From contig NZ_CP077087.1 of assembly GCF_014268495.2 (NCBI RefSeq), forward strand, positions 1,925,501 to 1,989,500: DNA of 64,000 nt, written 5' to 3'. Of this stretch, positions 23,716-31,889 are shown piece after piece; position 1 is the first letter of the stretch, and the number at the start of each line of letters is the position of its first letter. The position numbers were made by a program, and so were the translations under genes. A model generated the notes under the pieces. The model did no database searches. It worked only from the letters and a program-made list of their open reading frames with translations, and was not told the origin of the DNA. The stretch comes from Pseudomonas monsensis (GTDB lineage: Bacteria > Pseudomonadota > Gammaproteobacteria > Pseudomonadales > Pseudomonadaceae).

Positions 23716-23837
23716 TGCGCAAGAAGTTGCGCAGTGCTGCGCAACTTCTTGCGCACTCGGCTACAGGGGCCGTGTAACAAGGGCTACAGGCGAGTGGCGG
23801 GCGTTTTTTCGAAGACCGGTGCGCAACAAGTTGCGCA
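23716..23837 (-). promoter_or_regulatory. Three-copy palindrome array, candidate enhancer for an RpoN activator
   Basis: Three copies of TGCGCAA-N4-TTGCGCA occur at 23716-23733, 23738-23755 and 23820-23837, the first two with centres 22 bases apart. Together copies one and two form a 42-base inverted repeat with perfect 20-base arms. They lie about 112 to 235 bases upstream of the start site predicted from the sigma-54-like promoter, the usual enhancer range. They occupy the gap between the PAAR gene and arfB (23525-23981). Confidence 0.6.
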
Positions 23838-23981
23838 GTTGGGCGGCTGATCGATTTCTGACAAAGCGATGTTGATTGCACTGACCTCATCGCGAACAGG
23901 CGAAGGCCGGCAGTGGATCTTCAGCAGGTTCGAGGTCTGTTTCGGAGTATCCTGCGCGTTCTGAATACGGACGCTTTTTCC

Positions 23982-24395
23982 ATGCTGGTGATTTCCAACA
24001 ACGTGCATCTGCCGGATGCCGAGATCGAACTGACAGCCATCCGCGCCCAGGGCGCCGGTGGGCAGAACGTCAACAAGGTCTCCAGTGCCGTGCACCTGCG
24101 CTTCGACATTCCGGCCTCGTCCCTGCCCGAGTTCTACAAGGAGCGGTTGCTGGCGCTGCGCGACAGTCGCATCACCAGCGATGGCGTGTTGATCATCAAG
24201 GCCCAGCAATACCGCACGCAGGAAGCCAACCGCGCCGATGCGCTGGAGCGTCTGGTCGAGCTGATTCTCAGCGCGACCAAAGTCGAAAAGAAACGCCGTC
24301 CAACCAAGCCGACCCTCGGTTCAAAAAAGCGTCGACTCGAATCGAAAACCAAGCGCGGCAGTATCAAGGCCGGACGCGGCAAGGTGGATTTTTAG
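23982..24395 (+). CDS. arfB: Peptidyl-tRNA hydrolase ArfB (ribosome rescue)
   Basis: ArfB/YaeJ releases peptides from ribosomes stalled on non-stop mRNAs. The 137-residue protein has the release-factor GGQ motif at 26-28 (RAQGAGGQNVNKVSSAVHLR) and the long basic C-terminal tail (KKRRPTKPTLGSKKRR) that enters the empty mRNA channel. ATG at 23982 gives the standard length; an upstream start at 23913 would add 23 unrelated residues. Its stop overlaps that of the convergent MFS gene by 4 bases. Confidence 0.93.
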   Translation: MLVISNNVHLPDAEIELTAIRAQGAGGQNVNKVSSAVHLRFDIPASSLPEFYKERLLALRDSRITSDGVLIIKAQQYRTQEANRADALERLVELILSATKVEKKRRPTKPTLGSKKRRLESKTKRGSIKAGRGKVDF

Positions 24396-25591
24396 TCTTC
24401 GCGGTACTTCGCCGTGTGTTTGTACAAATACACGCTAAGCGCCAATCCACTTAGCGAGGCGAGGGCGGCGAAGAGGAAGATCGAGGCAAAACCGAATCCC
24501 GCCGCAATCGCCCCGGCCAATGGCCCGGTGATCCCCAGCGACAAGTCGATGAACAGCGAATACGCGCCAACCGCTGCGCCGCGACTGGAGGCCGGCACCA
24601 GATTTACTGCTTCCACACCCAGCGCCGGGAATACCAGCGAGAAACCGAAACCGCTCAGTGCCGCGCCGGCCAGCGCCCAATGCGCGTCCGGCGCCAGCCA
24701 CAACAGCAGCAGCCCCAGGGTTTCTACCGACAGGCAGGCGATCGCTACGCGGAAGCCGCCGAGGCGATTGATCAGGTTGCCGAACAGCAGGCGCGCACCG
24801 ATGAAGCTGGCGCCGAACAGGCTCAGGCACAGCACCGCGTTGTCCCAATGCTGTGTCGCGTAATACAGGGTGATGAAGGTGGCGATGGTGCCAAAGCCGA
24901 TCGAGCCCAGCGCCAGTCCGCAACCGTGGGGGAAGACGCGGCCGAGCACGTGCATGAACGGCAGACGTTCGCCGGCGACAATCGGCGCGGCGGTTTTCGG
25001 CCACGCCAGCAGCAAGCCCAGTGCTGCCAGCAGAATGATGCTGACGCCCATGCTCCACAGCCCCAACTGGCCGACCAGCCACACCCCGAACGGCGCGCCG
25101 ACCGCCAGTGCGCCGTAACTGGCGATGCCGTTCCACGAAATCACTTTGGCGGTGTTCGCCGCGCCGACCCGGCCGATGCCCCAGCCAATCGAACCGGAAC
25201 CGACCAGGCTTTCCGCGCTGCCCAGCACCAGGCGGCCGATCAACAGGCTGATCAGGCTGAGCATGGGCAGATTCGGGGTCCAGGCCGAAATCAGCATGAA
25301 CACACCGCTCAAGCCACAACCGGCCAGCCCGATCATCACCGCACGTTTGCTGCCCTGGTTGTCGATGATCTTGCCGGCGTACGGGCGGCTGAGCAGGGTG
25401 GCCAGGTATTGCACGCTGATCACCAGGCCGGCGACCACCGCGCCAAAGCCCAAATCGCTGTGGACATAGCCCGGCAGCACTGCGAGCGGAATACCGATGT
25501 TCAGGTAGCCGATAAAGGTGAAGAGGACGATGGAAACGACTTGCAGCGTGACCGCCAGGGGGCGCTGGGGTTGTGGCATAGAGGACGACAT
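24392..25591 (-). CDS. MFS transporter, YhhS/YfcJ (UPF0226) type
   Basis: Twelve-helix major facilitator protein of 399 residues in the inner membrane. MFS motif A-like SRPYAGKIIDNQGSKRAVMI lies between helices 2 and 3, and a related stretch occurs in the second half (ARLLFGNLINRLGGFRVAI). The overall sequence matches the UPF0226 drug-efflux-like branch; substrates are unknown. ATG at 25591 is used; an ATG four codons later is possible. It stands alone, convergent with arfB. Confidence 0.88.
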   Translation of the reverse strand: MSSSMPQPQRPLAVTLQVVSIVLFTFIGYLNIGIPLAVLPGYVHSDLGFGAVVAGLVISVQYLATLLSRPYAGKIIDNQGSKRAVMIGLAGCGLSGVFMLISAWTPNLPMLSLISLLIGRLVLGSAESLVGSGSIGWGIGRVGAANTAKVISWNGIASYGALAVGAPFGVWLVGQLGLWSMGVSIILLAALGLLLAWPKTAAPIVAGERLPFMHVLGRVFPHGCGLALGSIGFGTIATFITLYYATQHWDNAVLCLSLFGASFIGARLLFGNLINRLGGFRVAIACLSVETLGLLLLWLAPDAHWALAGAALSGFGFSLVFPALGVEAVNLVPASSRGAAVGAYSLFIDLSLGITGPLAGAIAAGFGFASIFLFAALASLSGLALSVYLYKHTAKYRED

Positions 25592-25694
25592 GGGAAACGA
25601 TCCACGGCAAAGCAGGATTAGATAGGCTGCTTATGATAGCGGCGCGGACGACGCTGAGGTGGGCAACAGTAAAACTATTTGCAGGGTGCTGGCA

Positions 25695-25877
25695 TCAGGA
25701 CTTGGCCGGGGCGACCAGTTGCGTGGTGACCAGGGCGGCGAGGGCATTTTCTTCGCTGCCGAAACGGGCGAGCAGGGCGGCGCGTTTTTCCGGGGAGAGG
25801 CGGTTCCAGATCTCGATCATTTTCTCGGTCGCGCCGATCAGGACGGCGGCTTGGCTTTCGGAGAATTCGTCGGTCAT
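25695..25877 (-). CDS. Small conserved-looking protein, 60 residues
   Basis: A predicted helical cytoplasmic protein: MTDEFSESQAAVLIGATEKM, then EIWNRLSPEKRAALLARFG and a short tail. No family is recognised. No strong ribosome binding site precedes the ATG. It lies downstream of the 43-residue gene on the same strand, separated by a long hairpin. Confidence 0.65.
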   Translation of the reverse strand: MTDEFSESQAAVLIGATEKMIEIWNRLSPEKRAALLARFGSEENALAALVTTQLVAPAKS

Positions 25878-25897
25878 GGCGGGCTCGGATTCAGGCA

Positions 25898-25929
25898 GTG
25901 TGGAAAGCGCATGTTAGCGCTTTCCACAC
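25898..25929. terminator. 13-bp perfect hairpin between two small genes
   Basis: GTGTGGAAAGCGC pairs with GCGCTTTCCACAC around ATGTTA. It follows the 43-residue gene (minus) and precedes the 60-residue gene. It lacks a T run on either side, so it may act as an RNA-stability or attenuating element instead of a full terminator. Confidence 0.5.
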
Positions 25930-25946
25930 GGTCTGTACGGCGGGTT

Positions 25947-26078
25947 TTACTCGTCGTTGTCGGCCGGGCGGTTGTCAACGGCTTCTTTCGGCTCGGGCTG
26001 TTGGGCTCCGGCTTGCTGCGTGGTCGTCTGCTCAGGTACGTGCAGGCTTGGGAAGGGGAGATTAGGAATCTCGTGCAT
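25947..26078 (-). CDS. Small acidic protein, 43 residues
   Basis: A short ORF below the usual length cut-off but with a strong ribosome binding site (GAGGAGCGCAACC before ATG). The peptide opens MHEIPNLPFPSLHVPEQTTT and ends in a Pro/Glu/Asp/Asn-rich tail (AVDNRPADNDE). It is probably disordered. No homologue recognised. Confidence 0.6.
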   Translation of the reverse strand: MHEIPNLPFPSLHVPEQTTTQQAGAQQPEPKEAVDNRPADNDE

Positions 26079-26244
26079 GGTTGCGCTCCTCGCTAAGTCT
26101 GTTGATAGATCTGGTAGATCCGCGCTTCTTGAAAGCCTGCGCAGGATACAGCAGGAAAAATGACAATCAGACTTTTAATTCAAATTAATGCGACAGATGG
26201 CCGCAGGGGGAGGGCAAAAGCAAAAGGTCACCGCAAAAACAACG

Positions 26245-26336
26245 GTAGGAGTGAGCCTGCTCGCGATTGCGGTGTGTCAGCCAGCATTTAAGTTGACTGA
26301 TACACCGCCATCGCGAGCAGGCTCACTCCTACAGGG
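26245..26336. repeat. REP pair (REPIN), GTAGGAGTGAGCCTGC type
   Basis: Left arm GGTAGGAGTGAGCCTGCTCG and inverted right arm CGAGCAGGCTCACTCCTACA, placed 10 bases from the end of phhC, where it may protect the transcript end. Confidence 0.9.
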
Positions 26337-26345
26337 GGGGCGGTA

Positions 26346-27539
26346 TTACTTGCAGACGTTGGCGATGGCTTCGGCCAGCAAGGCGAGACGCGTGGCGTCG
26401 ATGCCGGCGACGTTGGCCCGGCCCGAGCTGACCATGTACACGCTGTGCTGCTCACGCAATTGTTTCACTTGCTCCGGCGACAGGCCGGTGTAGGAAAACA
26501 TCCCGCGCTGCACGCCAATGTGCGCAAAGTGCTCACGCAAACCGTGTGGCTCCAGCGCTTCGACCAGACCGCTGCGCAACTGGGCGATGCGCAAACGCAT
26601 GGCTTCCACTTCGTCGGCCCAGCGCGCTTTCAGCTCCGGGTCGGCGAGGATGGTCGCGACCACCGCCGCGCCGTGATCCGGTGGCGTCGACCACAGGTTG
26701 CGAGCGATGTTGGCCAACTGGCTGCGGATGTCGATGAGCTTGTCGGCGGTTTTCGCGCAGACGATCAGCGCACCGGTGCGGTCGCGGTAAAGGCCGAAGT
26801 TCTTCGAGCATGAACTGGTGATCAGCAACTCGGGCACTTCGGCGGCGAACAGTCGGGTCGACCACGCATCCTGCTCCAGCCCGTCGCCAAAGCCCTGATA
26901 GGCGAAGTCGATCAGCGGCAGCAGATTACGACTGCGCACCACGTCGAGCACGCGTTGCCAGTCGTCATGGCTCAGGTCGAAACCGGTCGGGTTGTGGCAG
27001 CACGCATGCAGCAGCACCACATCGCCTTTCGGCACTTCGTTAAGCACGGCGAGCATGGCGTCGACGTCGAGGCGGTTGTCGCTGCCCACATACGGGTAGT
27101 GACTGACCTTGACCCCGGCGGTGGCGAAAATCGTTTCGTGGATCGGCCAGGTCGGGTTGCTCAGCCACACGCCCTTGCCCGGCAGGCATTGGGCGATGAA
27201 GTCGGCCGCCAGACGCAGGGCCCCGGTGCCGCCCGGCGTCTGGGTGGCGCCGGCACGTTGTGCGGCGATCAGCTTCGAGTCGGCGCCGAGCACCAGCTCA
27301 TTGATGACCTTGCCGAACAACGGATTGCCGTGACCGCCGATGTAGGTCTTGGTGTCCTGGCTTTCGACCAGGCGCGCCTCGGCGATTTTCACCGCTTCGG
27401 GGATCGGCGTCAGGCCCTGGGCATCCTTGTAGACGCCAACGCCGAGGTCGAACTTGCGCGGATTGCTGTCCTGCGCATAGGCCTCCATCAAACCGAGGAT
27501 CGGGTCGCCGGGTACCCGGCCGATGGCGTCGAAGTGCAT
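26346..27539 (-). CDS. phhC: Aromatic amino acid aminotransferase
   Basis: PLP enzyme (397 residues) that transaminates tyrosine and phenylalanine to their 2-oxo acids, feeding tyrosine catabolism. Family-Ia aminotransferase motifs are clear: FDLGVGVYKDAQGLTPI, TPGGTGALRLAADF, the Asn and Pro of HACCHNPTGFD, DFAYQGFGDG, and the Schiff-base Lys in SSCSKNFGLYRDRTGA, with the carboxylate-binding Arg near the C-terminus (SSGRANVAG). Its ATG overlaps the phhB stop (TAATG), so it is coupled in a phhABC operon. Confidence 0.95.
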   Translation of the reverse strand: MHFDAIGRVPGDPILGLMEAYAQDSNPRKFDLGVGVYKDAQGLTPIPEAVKIAEARLVESQDTKTYIGGHGNPLFGKVINELVLGADSKLIAAQRAGATQTPGGTGALRLAADFIAQCLPGKGVWLSNPTWPIHETIFATAGVKVSHYPYVGSDNRLDVDAMLAVLNEVPKGDVVLLHACCHNPTGFDLSHDDWQRVLDVVRSRNLLPLIDFAYQGFGDGLEQDAWSTRLFAAEVPELLITSSCSKNFGLYRDRTGALIVCAKTADKLIDIRSQLANIARNLWSTPPDHGAAVVATILADPELKARWADEVEAMRLRIAQLRSGLVEALEPHGLREHFAHIGVQRGMFSYTGLSPEQVKQLREQHSVYMVSSGRANVAGIDATRLALLAEAIANVCK

Positions 27540-27895
27540 TACTTGCGTCCTTCTGCGGTCTTGGCCACTTCGTCAGTGCGTGCAGCCATGATGAAGTCGT
27601 TGCGGTGCAGGCCCTTGATCGAGTGGCTCCACCAGGTCACGGTGACTTTGCCCCACTCGGTCAGCAGGCCCGGGTGGTGACCCTCGGCCTCGGAGATTTC
27701 GCCGACTGCGTTGGTGAACGCCAGTGCATGCTTGAAGTTCTTGAACAGGAAGACCTTCTCCAGTTGCATGATGCTGTCGCGCACTTCGATGTTCCAGTCA
27801 GGGATCTGCTTGATCAGGATCGGCAGTTCTTCATCGCTGACTTGTGGCGCATCGGCGCGGCAGGCTTCGCAGTGGGCTTGGTTCAAAGTGGACAT
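27539..27895 (-). CDS. phhB: Pterin-4a-carbinolamine dehydratase
   Basis: Recycles the 4a-hydroxy-tetrahydropterin formed by PhhA. The 118-residue protein has the family signature [20 protein letters not shown] then [20 protein letters not shown] with the catalytic His pair and Trp, and an N-terminal CEACRADAP segment typical of pseudomonad PhhB. Start follows AGGAA. It lies 117 bases after phhA and overlaps phhC. Confidence 0.95.
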
Positions 27896-28012
27896 GATGT
27901 ATTCCTGAAATCGAGAGTGTTTTTTTTATTAAAGCTTTTGAGCTGTCAATGCCGTCACGCTAAACCAAAGTGGCGGCGACGGACAGGCTCAATTGTCAGC
28001 AAAAGTCGCGGT

Positions 28013-28804
28013 TCACGCGGCTTTCGGTTTCGGCGGAAATTTCGGCGCGTGCAGACCCAGCTGCATGCCTTGCTTGACCATGGCCATGATGTCTTCATGG
28101 GCCACGTCGAACAGGCGCTTGAGGTTCGGCAGGACAAAGTACAACGGCTGCAGGATGTCGATGCGATACGGCGTGCGCATGGCTTCCAGCGGATCGAACG
28201 GCTGATGCTCAGGCTCGTCCGACAGGCAATAAACGGTCTCTTTCGGCGAGGACAGGATGCCGCCGCCGTAGATGCGTTTGCCTTGCGGGGTGTCGACCAG
28301 GCCAAACTCGATGGTCATCCAGTACAGGCGCGCCAGATACACGCGCTCTTCCTTGGTGGCCTGCAGGCCGAGCTTGCCGTAGGTGTGGGTGAATTCGGCG
28401 AACCACGGGTTGGTCAGCAGCGGGCAGTGGCCGAAGATCTCGTGGAAAATGTCTGGCTCTTGCAGGTAGTCCAGCTCTTCGCGGGTGCGAATGAAGGTGG
28501 CCACCGGAAACTGTTTGCTGGCGAGCAATTCGAAAAAGGTCTGGAAGGGGATCAGCGCCGGGACGCGGGCGACCTGCCAGCCGGTGGTCTCGCCGAGCAC
28601 TTTGTTGATCTCGCCCAGTTGCGGAATGCGGTCGTGTGGCAGACCGAGTTTCTCGATACCGTCCAGGTACTCCTGGCAAGCACGCCCTTCGATCACTTTC
28701 AGCTGGCGAGTGATCAGCGTATTCCACACCGCGTGTTCTTCGGCGGGGTAGTCGATAAAACCTTGCGCATCGGGCTCGCGGGCCACGTATTGCGTCTGCT
28801 TCAT
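28013..28804 (-). CDS. phhA: Phenylalanine 4-monooxygenase
   Basis: Iron- and tetrahydropterin-dependent hydroxylase converting phenylalanine to tyrosine. The 263-residue protein corresponds to the catalytic domain only, as usual in bacteria. Iron ligands are visible: His121 and His126 in DIFHEIFGHCPLL, and Glu166 in YWMTIEFGL. The pterin-binding loop region near GLPHDRIPQL is conserved. The start follows AGGAGA. First gene of phhABC, with a PhhR-type box about 120 bases upstream and phhR divergent, consistent with activation by phenylalanine or tyrosine. Confidence 0.96.
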   Translation of the reverse strand: MKQTQYVAREPDAQGFIDYPAEEHAVWNTLITRQLKVIEGRACQEYLDGIEKLGLPHDRIPQLGEINKVLGETTGWQVARVPALIPFQTFFELLASKQFPVATFIRTREELDYLQEPDIFHEIFGHCPLLTNPWFAEFTHTYGKLGLQATKEERVYLARLYWMTIEFGLVDTPQGKRIYGGGILSSPKETVYCLSDEPEHQPFDPLEAMRTPYRIDILQPLYFVLPNLKRLFDVAHEDIMAMVKQGMQLGLHAPKFPPKPKAA

Positions 28805-28925
28805 ACTGCTCTCCTGCTAGGGGAATTCGTTCTTGTTATGTCCAGCGATGGATTCAGGATTACCCGAGAGCGCATTGATGTGCAGCAGGTTGAAACGCCT
28901 CTGCGTAGGAAATTTCTCTTTAAAT

Positions 28926-28943
28926 CGTAAAATAATCGTTACG
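28926..28943. promoter_or_regulatory. PhhR/TyrR-type box upstream of phhA
   Basis: CGTAAAATAATCGTTACG is an inverted repeat of the TyrR type (GTAA-N8-TTAC core), lying 122 bases before phhA and 235 before phhR. Compare the fully symmetric box at 10780-10797. Confidence 0.6.
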
Positions 28944-29056
28944 CTTTGCAGGATAACTCGCGTTTACGGTCATTAGTGGGTTTGAAAAGGTCGATGGCTG
29001 TCACATAATCTTGACAACTATCTGCGCGCCTCGACAGAAAAGTCTGGCGCAGTCCC

Positions 29057-29153
29057 CCTGTAGGAGTGAGCCTGCTCGCGAAAGCGGTGTGTCATTCACC
29101 TTCAGTACAGCCTGATAAACCGCTATCGCGAGCAGGCTCACTCCTACAGGTTC
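29057..29153. repeat. REP pair (REPIN), GTAGGAGTGAGCCTGC type
   Basis: Left arm CTGTAGGAGTGAGCCTGCTC and right arm GAGCAGGCTCACTCCTACAG. It sits in the phhA-phhR divergent region only about 25 bases before the phhR start, so it may be part of the phhR leader RNA. Confidence 0.9.
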
Positions 29154-29178
29154 TTTATCGTTTATTCGGACGATTTTT

Positions 29179-30741
29179 ATGCGCATCAAAGTCCATTGCC
29201 AGAACCGCATCGGCATCCTGCGCGACATTCTCAACTTGCTGGTCGCCTACGGGATCAACGTGGCGCGCGGTGAAGTGGGTGGCGAGCATGGCAACGCGAT
29301 CTATCTGCATTGCCCGAACCTGATCAACATCCAGTTTCAGGCGCTGCGGCCGAAGTTCGAGGCGATTGCCGGGGTGTTTGGTGTCAAGCGTGTCGGTTTG
29401 ATGCCGAGCGAGCGTCGGCACATGGAATTGAATGCCTTGCTCGGTGCGCTGGAGTTTCCGGTGTTGTCGATCGACATGGGCGGCTCGATTGTCGCCGCCA
29501 ACCGTGCGGCGGCGCAGTTGCTCGGGGTGCGCGTCGATGAGGTGCCGGGGATACCGCTGTCGCGTTATGCCGAAGATTTCGACCTGCCGGAACTGGTGCG
29601 CGCCAACAAGTCGCGCATCAATGGCATGCGGGTCAAGGTCAAGGGCGGCATCTTTCTGGCTGATATCGCGCCGCTGCAATCGGAGCATGACGACAGCGAA
29701 GCGATGGCCGGCGCGGTGCTGACACTGCACCGTGCCGACCGGGTTGGCGAGCGTATCTACAACGTACGCAAACAGGAGTTGCGCGGCTTCGACAGCATCT
29801 TCCAGAGCTCGAAAGTGATGGCGGCGGTGGTGCGTGAAGCCCGGCGCATGGCGCCGCTGGATGCGCCGCTGTTGATCGAAGGCGAGACCGGCACCGGCAA
29901 AGAGTTGCTGGCGCGTGCCTGCCATCTCGCCAGCCCGCGTGGGCAATCGCCGTTGATGGCGCTCAATTGCGCCGGCTTGCCGGAGTCCATGGCCGAGACC
30001 GAGCTGTTCGGTTACGGGCCGGGCGCGTTCGAAGGGGCGCGCGCCGAAGGCAAGCTCGGCCTGCTGGAACTGACGGCGGGCGGTACGCTGTTTCTCGATG
30101 GCGTTGGCGAGATGAGCCCGCGCCTTCAAGTGAAACTGCTGCGCTTTTTGCAGGACGGTTGCTTCCGGCGGGTCGGCAGCGATGAAGAGGTGTATCTGGA
30201 TGTGCGGGTGATCTGCGCGACTCAGGTGGACTTGTCCGAACTGTGCGCACGCGGCGAGTTTCGCCAGGATCTGTATCACCGTTTGAATGTGCTGTCGCTG
30301 CACATCCCGCCCTTGCGCGAATGCCTCGACGGGTTGACGCCACTGGTGGAGCACTTCCTCGATCAGGCCAGTCGGCAGATCGGTTGCTCGCTGCCGAAAC
30401 TGGCGCCGGCGGCGATGGATCGTCTCAGTCATTACCATTGGCCGGGTAACGTGCGGCAGTTGGAGAACGTGCTGTTCCAGGCGGTTTCGCTGTGCGAGGG
30501 CGGCACGGTGAAGGCTGAGCATATTCGCCTGCCGGATTACGGTGTGCGTCAGCCGCTTGGCGATTTCTCGCTTGAAGGTGGTCTGGACGAGATTGTCGGG
30601 CGTTTCGAAAAAGCGGTGCTGGAGCGACTGTATTCCGAACATCCAAGCAGCCGGCAGTTGGGCAAGCGGCTGGGGGTTTCGCACACCACGATTGCCAACA
30701 AGCTGCGCGAATATGAAGTGGGCAAAGACCCCGAAAACTAA
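29179..30741 (+). CDS. phhR: Aromatic amino acid-responsive regulator PhhR (TyrR family)
   Basis: Enhancer-binding-type regulator of 520 residues: an ACT-like N-terminus (1-75), a PAS domain (about 80-190), an AAA+ domain with Walker A GETGTGKE (235-242), and a C-terminal helix-turn-helix (SSRQLGKRLGVSHTTIANKL). The sigma-54-contacting GAFTGA loop reads GAFEGA (282-287), as in PhhR/TyrR proteins that act on sigma-70 promoters. It senses phenylalanine/tyrosine and activates phhABC. Divergent from phhA. The ribosome binding site is weak (CGGACGA). Confidence 0.94.
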   Translation: MRIKVHCQNRIGILRDILNLLVAYGINVARGEVGGEHGNAIYLHCPNLINIQFQALRPKFEAIAGVFGVKRVGLMPSERRHMELNALLGALEFPVLSIDMGGSIVAANRAAAQLLGVRVDEVPGIPLSRYAEDFDLPELVRANKSRINGMRVKVKGGIFLADIAPLQSEHDDSEAMAGAVLTLHRADRVGERIYNVRKQELRGFDSIFQSSKVMAAVVREARRMAPLDAPLLIEGETGTGKELLARACHLASPRGQSPLMALNCAGLPESMAETELFGYGPGAFEGARAEGKLGLLELTAGGTLFLDGVGEMSPRLQVKLLRFLQDGCFRRVGSDEEVYLDVRVICATQVDLSELCARGEFRQDLYHRLNVLSLHIPPLRECLDGLTPLVEHFLDQASRQIGCSLPKLAPAAMDRLSHYHWPGNVRQLENVLFQAVSLCEGGTVKAEHIRLPDYGVRQPLGDFSLEGGLDEIVGRFEKAVLERLYSEHPSSRQLGKRLGVSHTTIANKLREYEVGKDPEN

Positions 30742-30767
30742 CAGCAATGCTGTGGTTTTAAGCGCTT

Positions 30768-30890
30768 TTGTGGCGAGGGGATTTATCCCCGATCGGCTGC
30801 GTAGCAGTCGCAAAACCTACGAATGAGGTCGTCCTGAAGGAAAAGCGGGGCGGCTTCGCCACCCATCGGGGGATAAATCCCCTCACCACA
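30768..30890. repeat. Long inverted repeat element, second copy
   Basis: TTGTGGCGAGGGGATTTATC and the inverted GGATAAATCCCCTCACCACA flank a centre containing GGCGGCTTCGCCACC, as in the copy at 2944-3078. It lies between phhR and the flg operon; the rest of 30742-31103 holds only the flgF promoter. Confidence 0.85.
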
Positions 30891-31030
30891 AGTTCTCCTT
30901 CAGCCGCAGAGATCGGGATTGCCGCCAAGCGGCATAACACCGCCGGTTTTTCGACTTCGATACATTTCAAGTTTCCCCTCTGATTCCCTCAAGTCCTTTG
31001 TTTATCGGGCTGCCAGCCGCCAGAAAAAAG

Positions 31031-31048
31031 TTGGTCTGCAAATTGCTT
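31031..31048 (+). promoter_or_regulatory. Sigma-54-type promoter for flgF-L
   Basis: TTGGTCTGCAAATTGCTT has GG (31033-31034) and GC (31045-31046) ten bases apart and a TTGCT -12 element. It is 56 bases before flgF. Class II flagellar operons in Pseudomonas are RpoN/FleQ-dependent, which fits. Confidence 0.65.
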
Positions 31049-31103
31049 ATGGCTCAGCAGTACAGCGGTGGGCGGCAAACGTCCGGCATGCAGAGGAAAG
31101 AGT

Positions 31104-31844
31104 GTGGACAAGTACCTTTATGTGGCAATGACCGGCGCCAGCCAGAACGCACTGGCGCAAAAGGCCCATGCCAACAACCTGGCGAACATCTCCACCAACG
31201 GTTTTCAGCGCGACCTGGAGCAGGCGCGTTCGATGCCGGTGTTCGGTGACAGCTTTCCGGCGCGTGCCTTTGCCATGAGCGAACGCCCGGCCACGGATTT
31301 CACCCCGGGCTCGCTGGTACAGACCGGCCGTGACCTCGATGTCGCCGTCACCGGCAATGGCTGGATCGCCGTGCAGAACCCGAACGGCGGCGAAAGCTAC
31401 GTGCGCACCGGCAGCCTCAACGTCGACGCCCTCGGCGTGCTGCGCGCCGGCAACGGCATGCCGGTGATGGGCAATGGCGGTCCGATCGCCGTGCCGCCCG
31501 AGCAGCAGATCGAAGTCGGCGAAGACGGCACCATCAGTATTCGTGCGATGGGCGAAGGCCCGCGCGTCATGGCGGAAGTCGACCGGATCAAGCTGGTCAA
31601 CCCGGACATCAAGAACATGAACAAGGGCCTCGACGGCTCGATTTACACCAAGGACGGCCAGCCTGCGCCGGCCGACGCCAACGTCAAACTGGTGTCGGGT
31701 TTCCTCGAGTCGAGCAACGTCAACGCCGTGGAAGAAATGACTTCGGTGCTGGCCCTGGCCAAGCAGTTCGAATTGCACGTCAAGATGATGAACACCGCCA
31801 AAGACGACGACCAGGCCATGGCTCGGGTCTTGCAGATCAGCTAA
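31104..31844 (+). CDS. flgF: Flagellar proximal rod protein FlgF
   Basis: Rod protein of 246 residues. It has the N-terminal rod signature with NNLANISTNGFQRD, the central FlgE/F/G-like beta region (LDVAVTGNGWIAVQNPNGGE), and the C-terminal ESSNVNAVEEMTSVLALAKQ helix that packs into the rod. Exported by the flagellar type III system, so no signal peptide. GTG at 31104 (VDKYLYVAMTGAS) follows AGAGGAAAG and matches the family start. First gene of flgFGHIJKL. Confidence 0.96.
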   Translation: MDKYLYVAMTGASQNALAQKAHANNLANISTNGFQRDLEQARSMPVFGDSFPARAFAMSERPATDFTPGSLVQTGRDLDVAVTGNGWIAVQNPNGGESYVRTGSLNVDALGVLRAGNGMPVMGNGGPIAVPPEQQIEVGEDGTISIRAMGEGPRVMAEVDRIKLVNPDIKNMNKGLDGSIYTKDGQPAPADANVKLVSGFLESSNVNAVEEMTSVLALAKQFELHVKMMNTAKDDDQAMARVLQIS

Positions 31845-31889
31845 TTATCAGAACGTCGCGCCGTAAAACAGGCGCACGAGGAGAATCGA

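Noticed and set aside
28805..28925. Sigma-54 promoter for phhA
   Set aside because: No GG-N10-GC element with acceptable flanks was found on the minus strand between phhA and its PhhR-type box.
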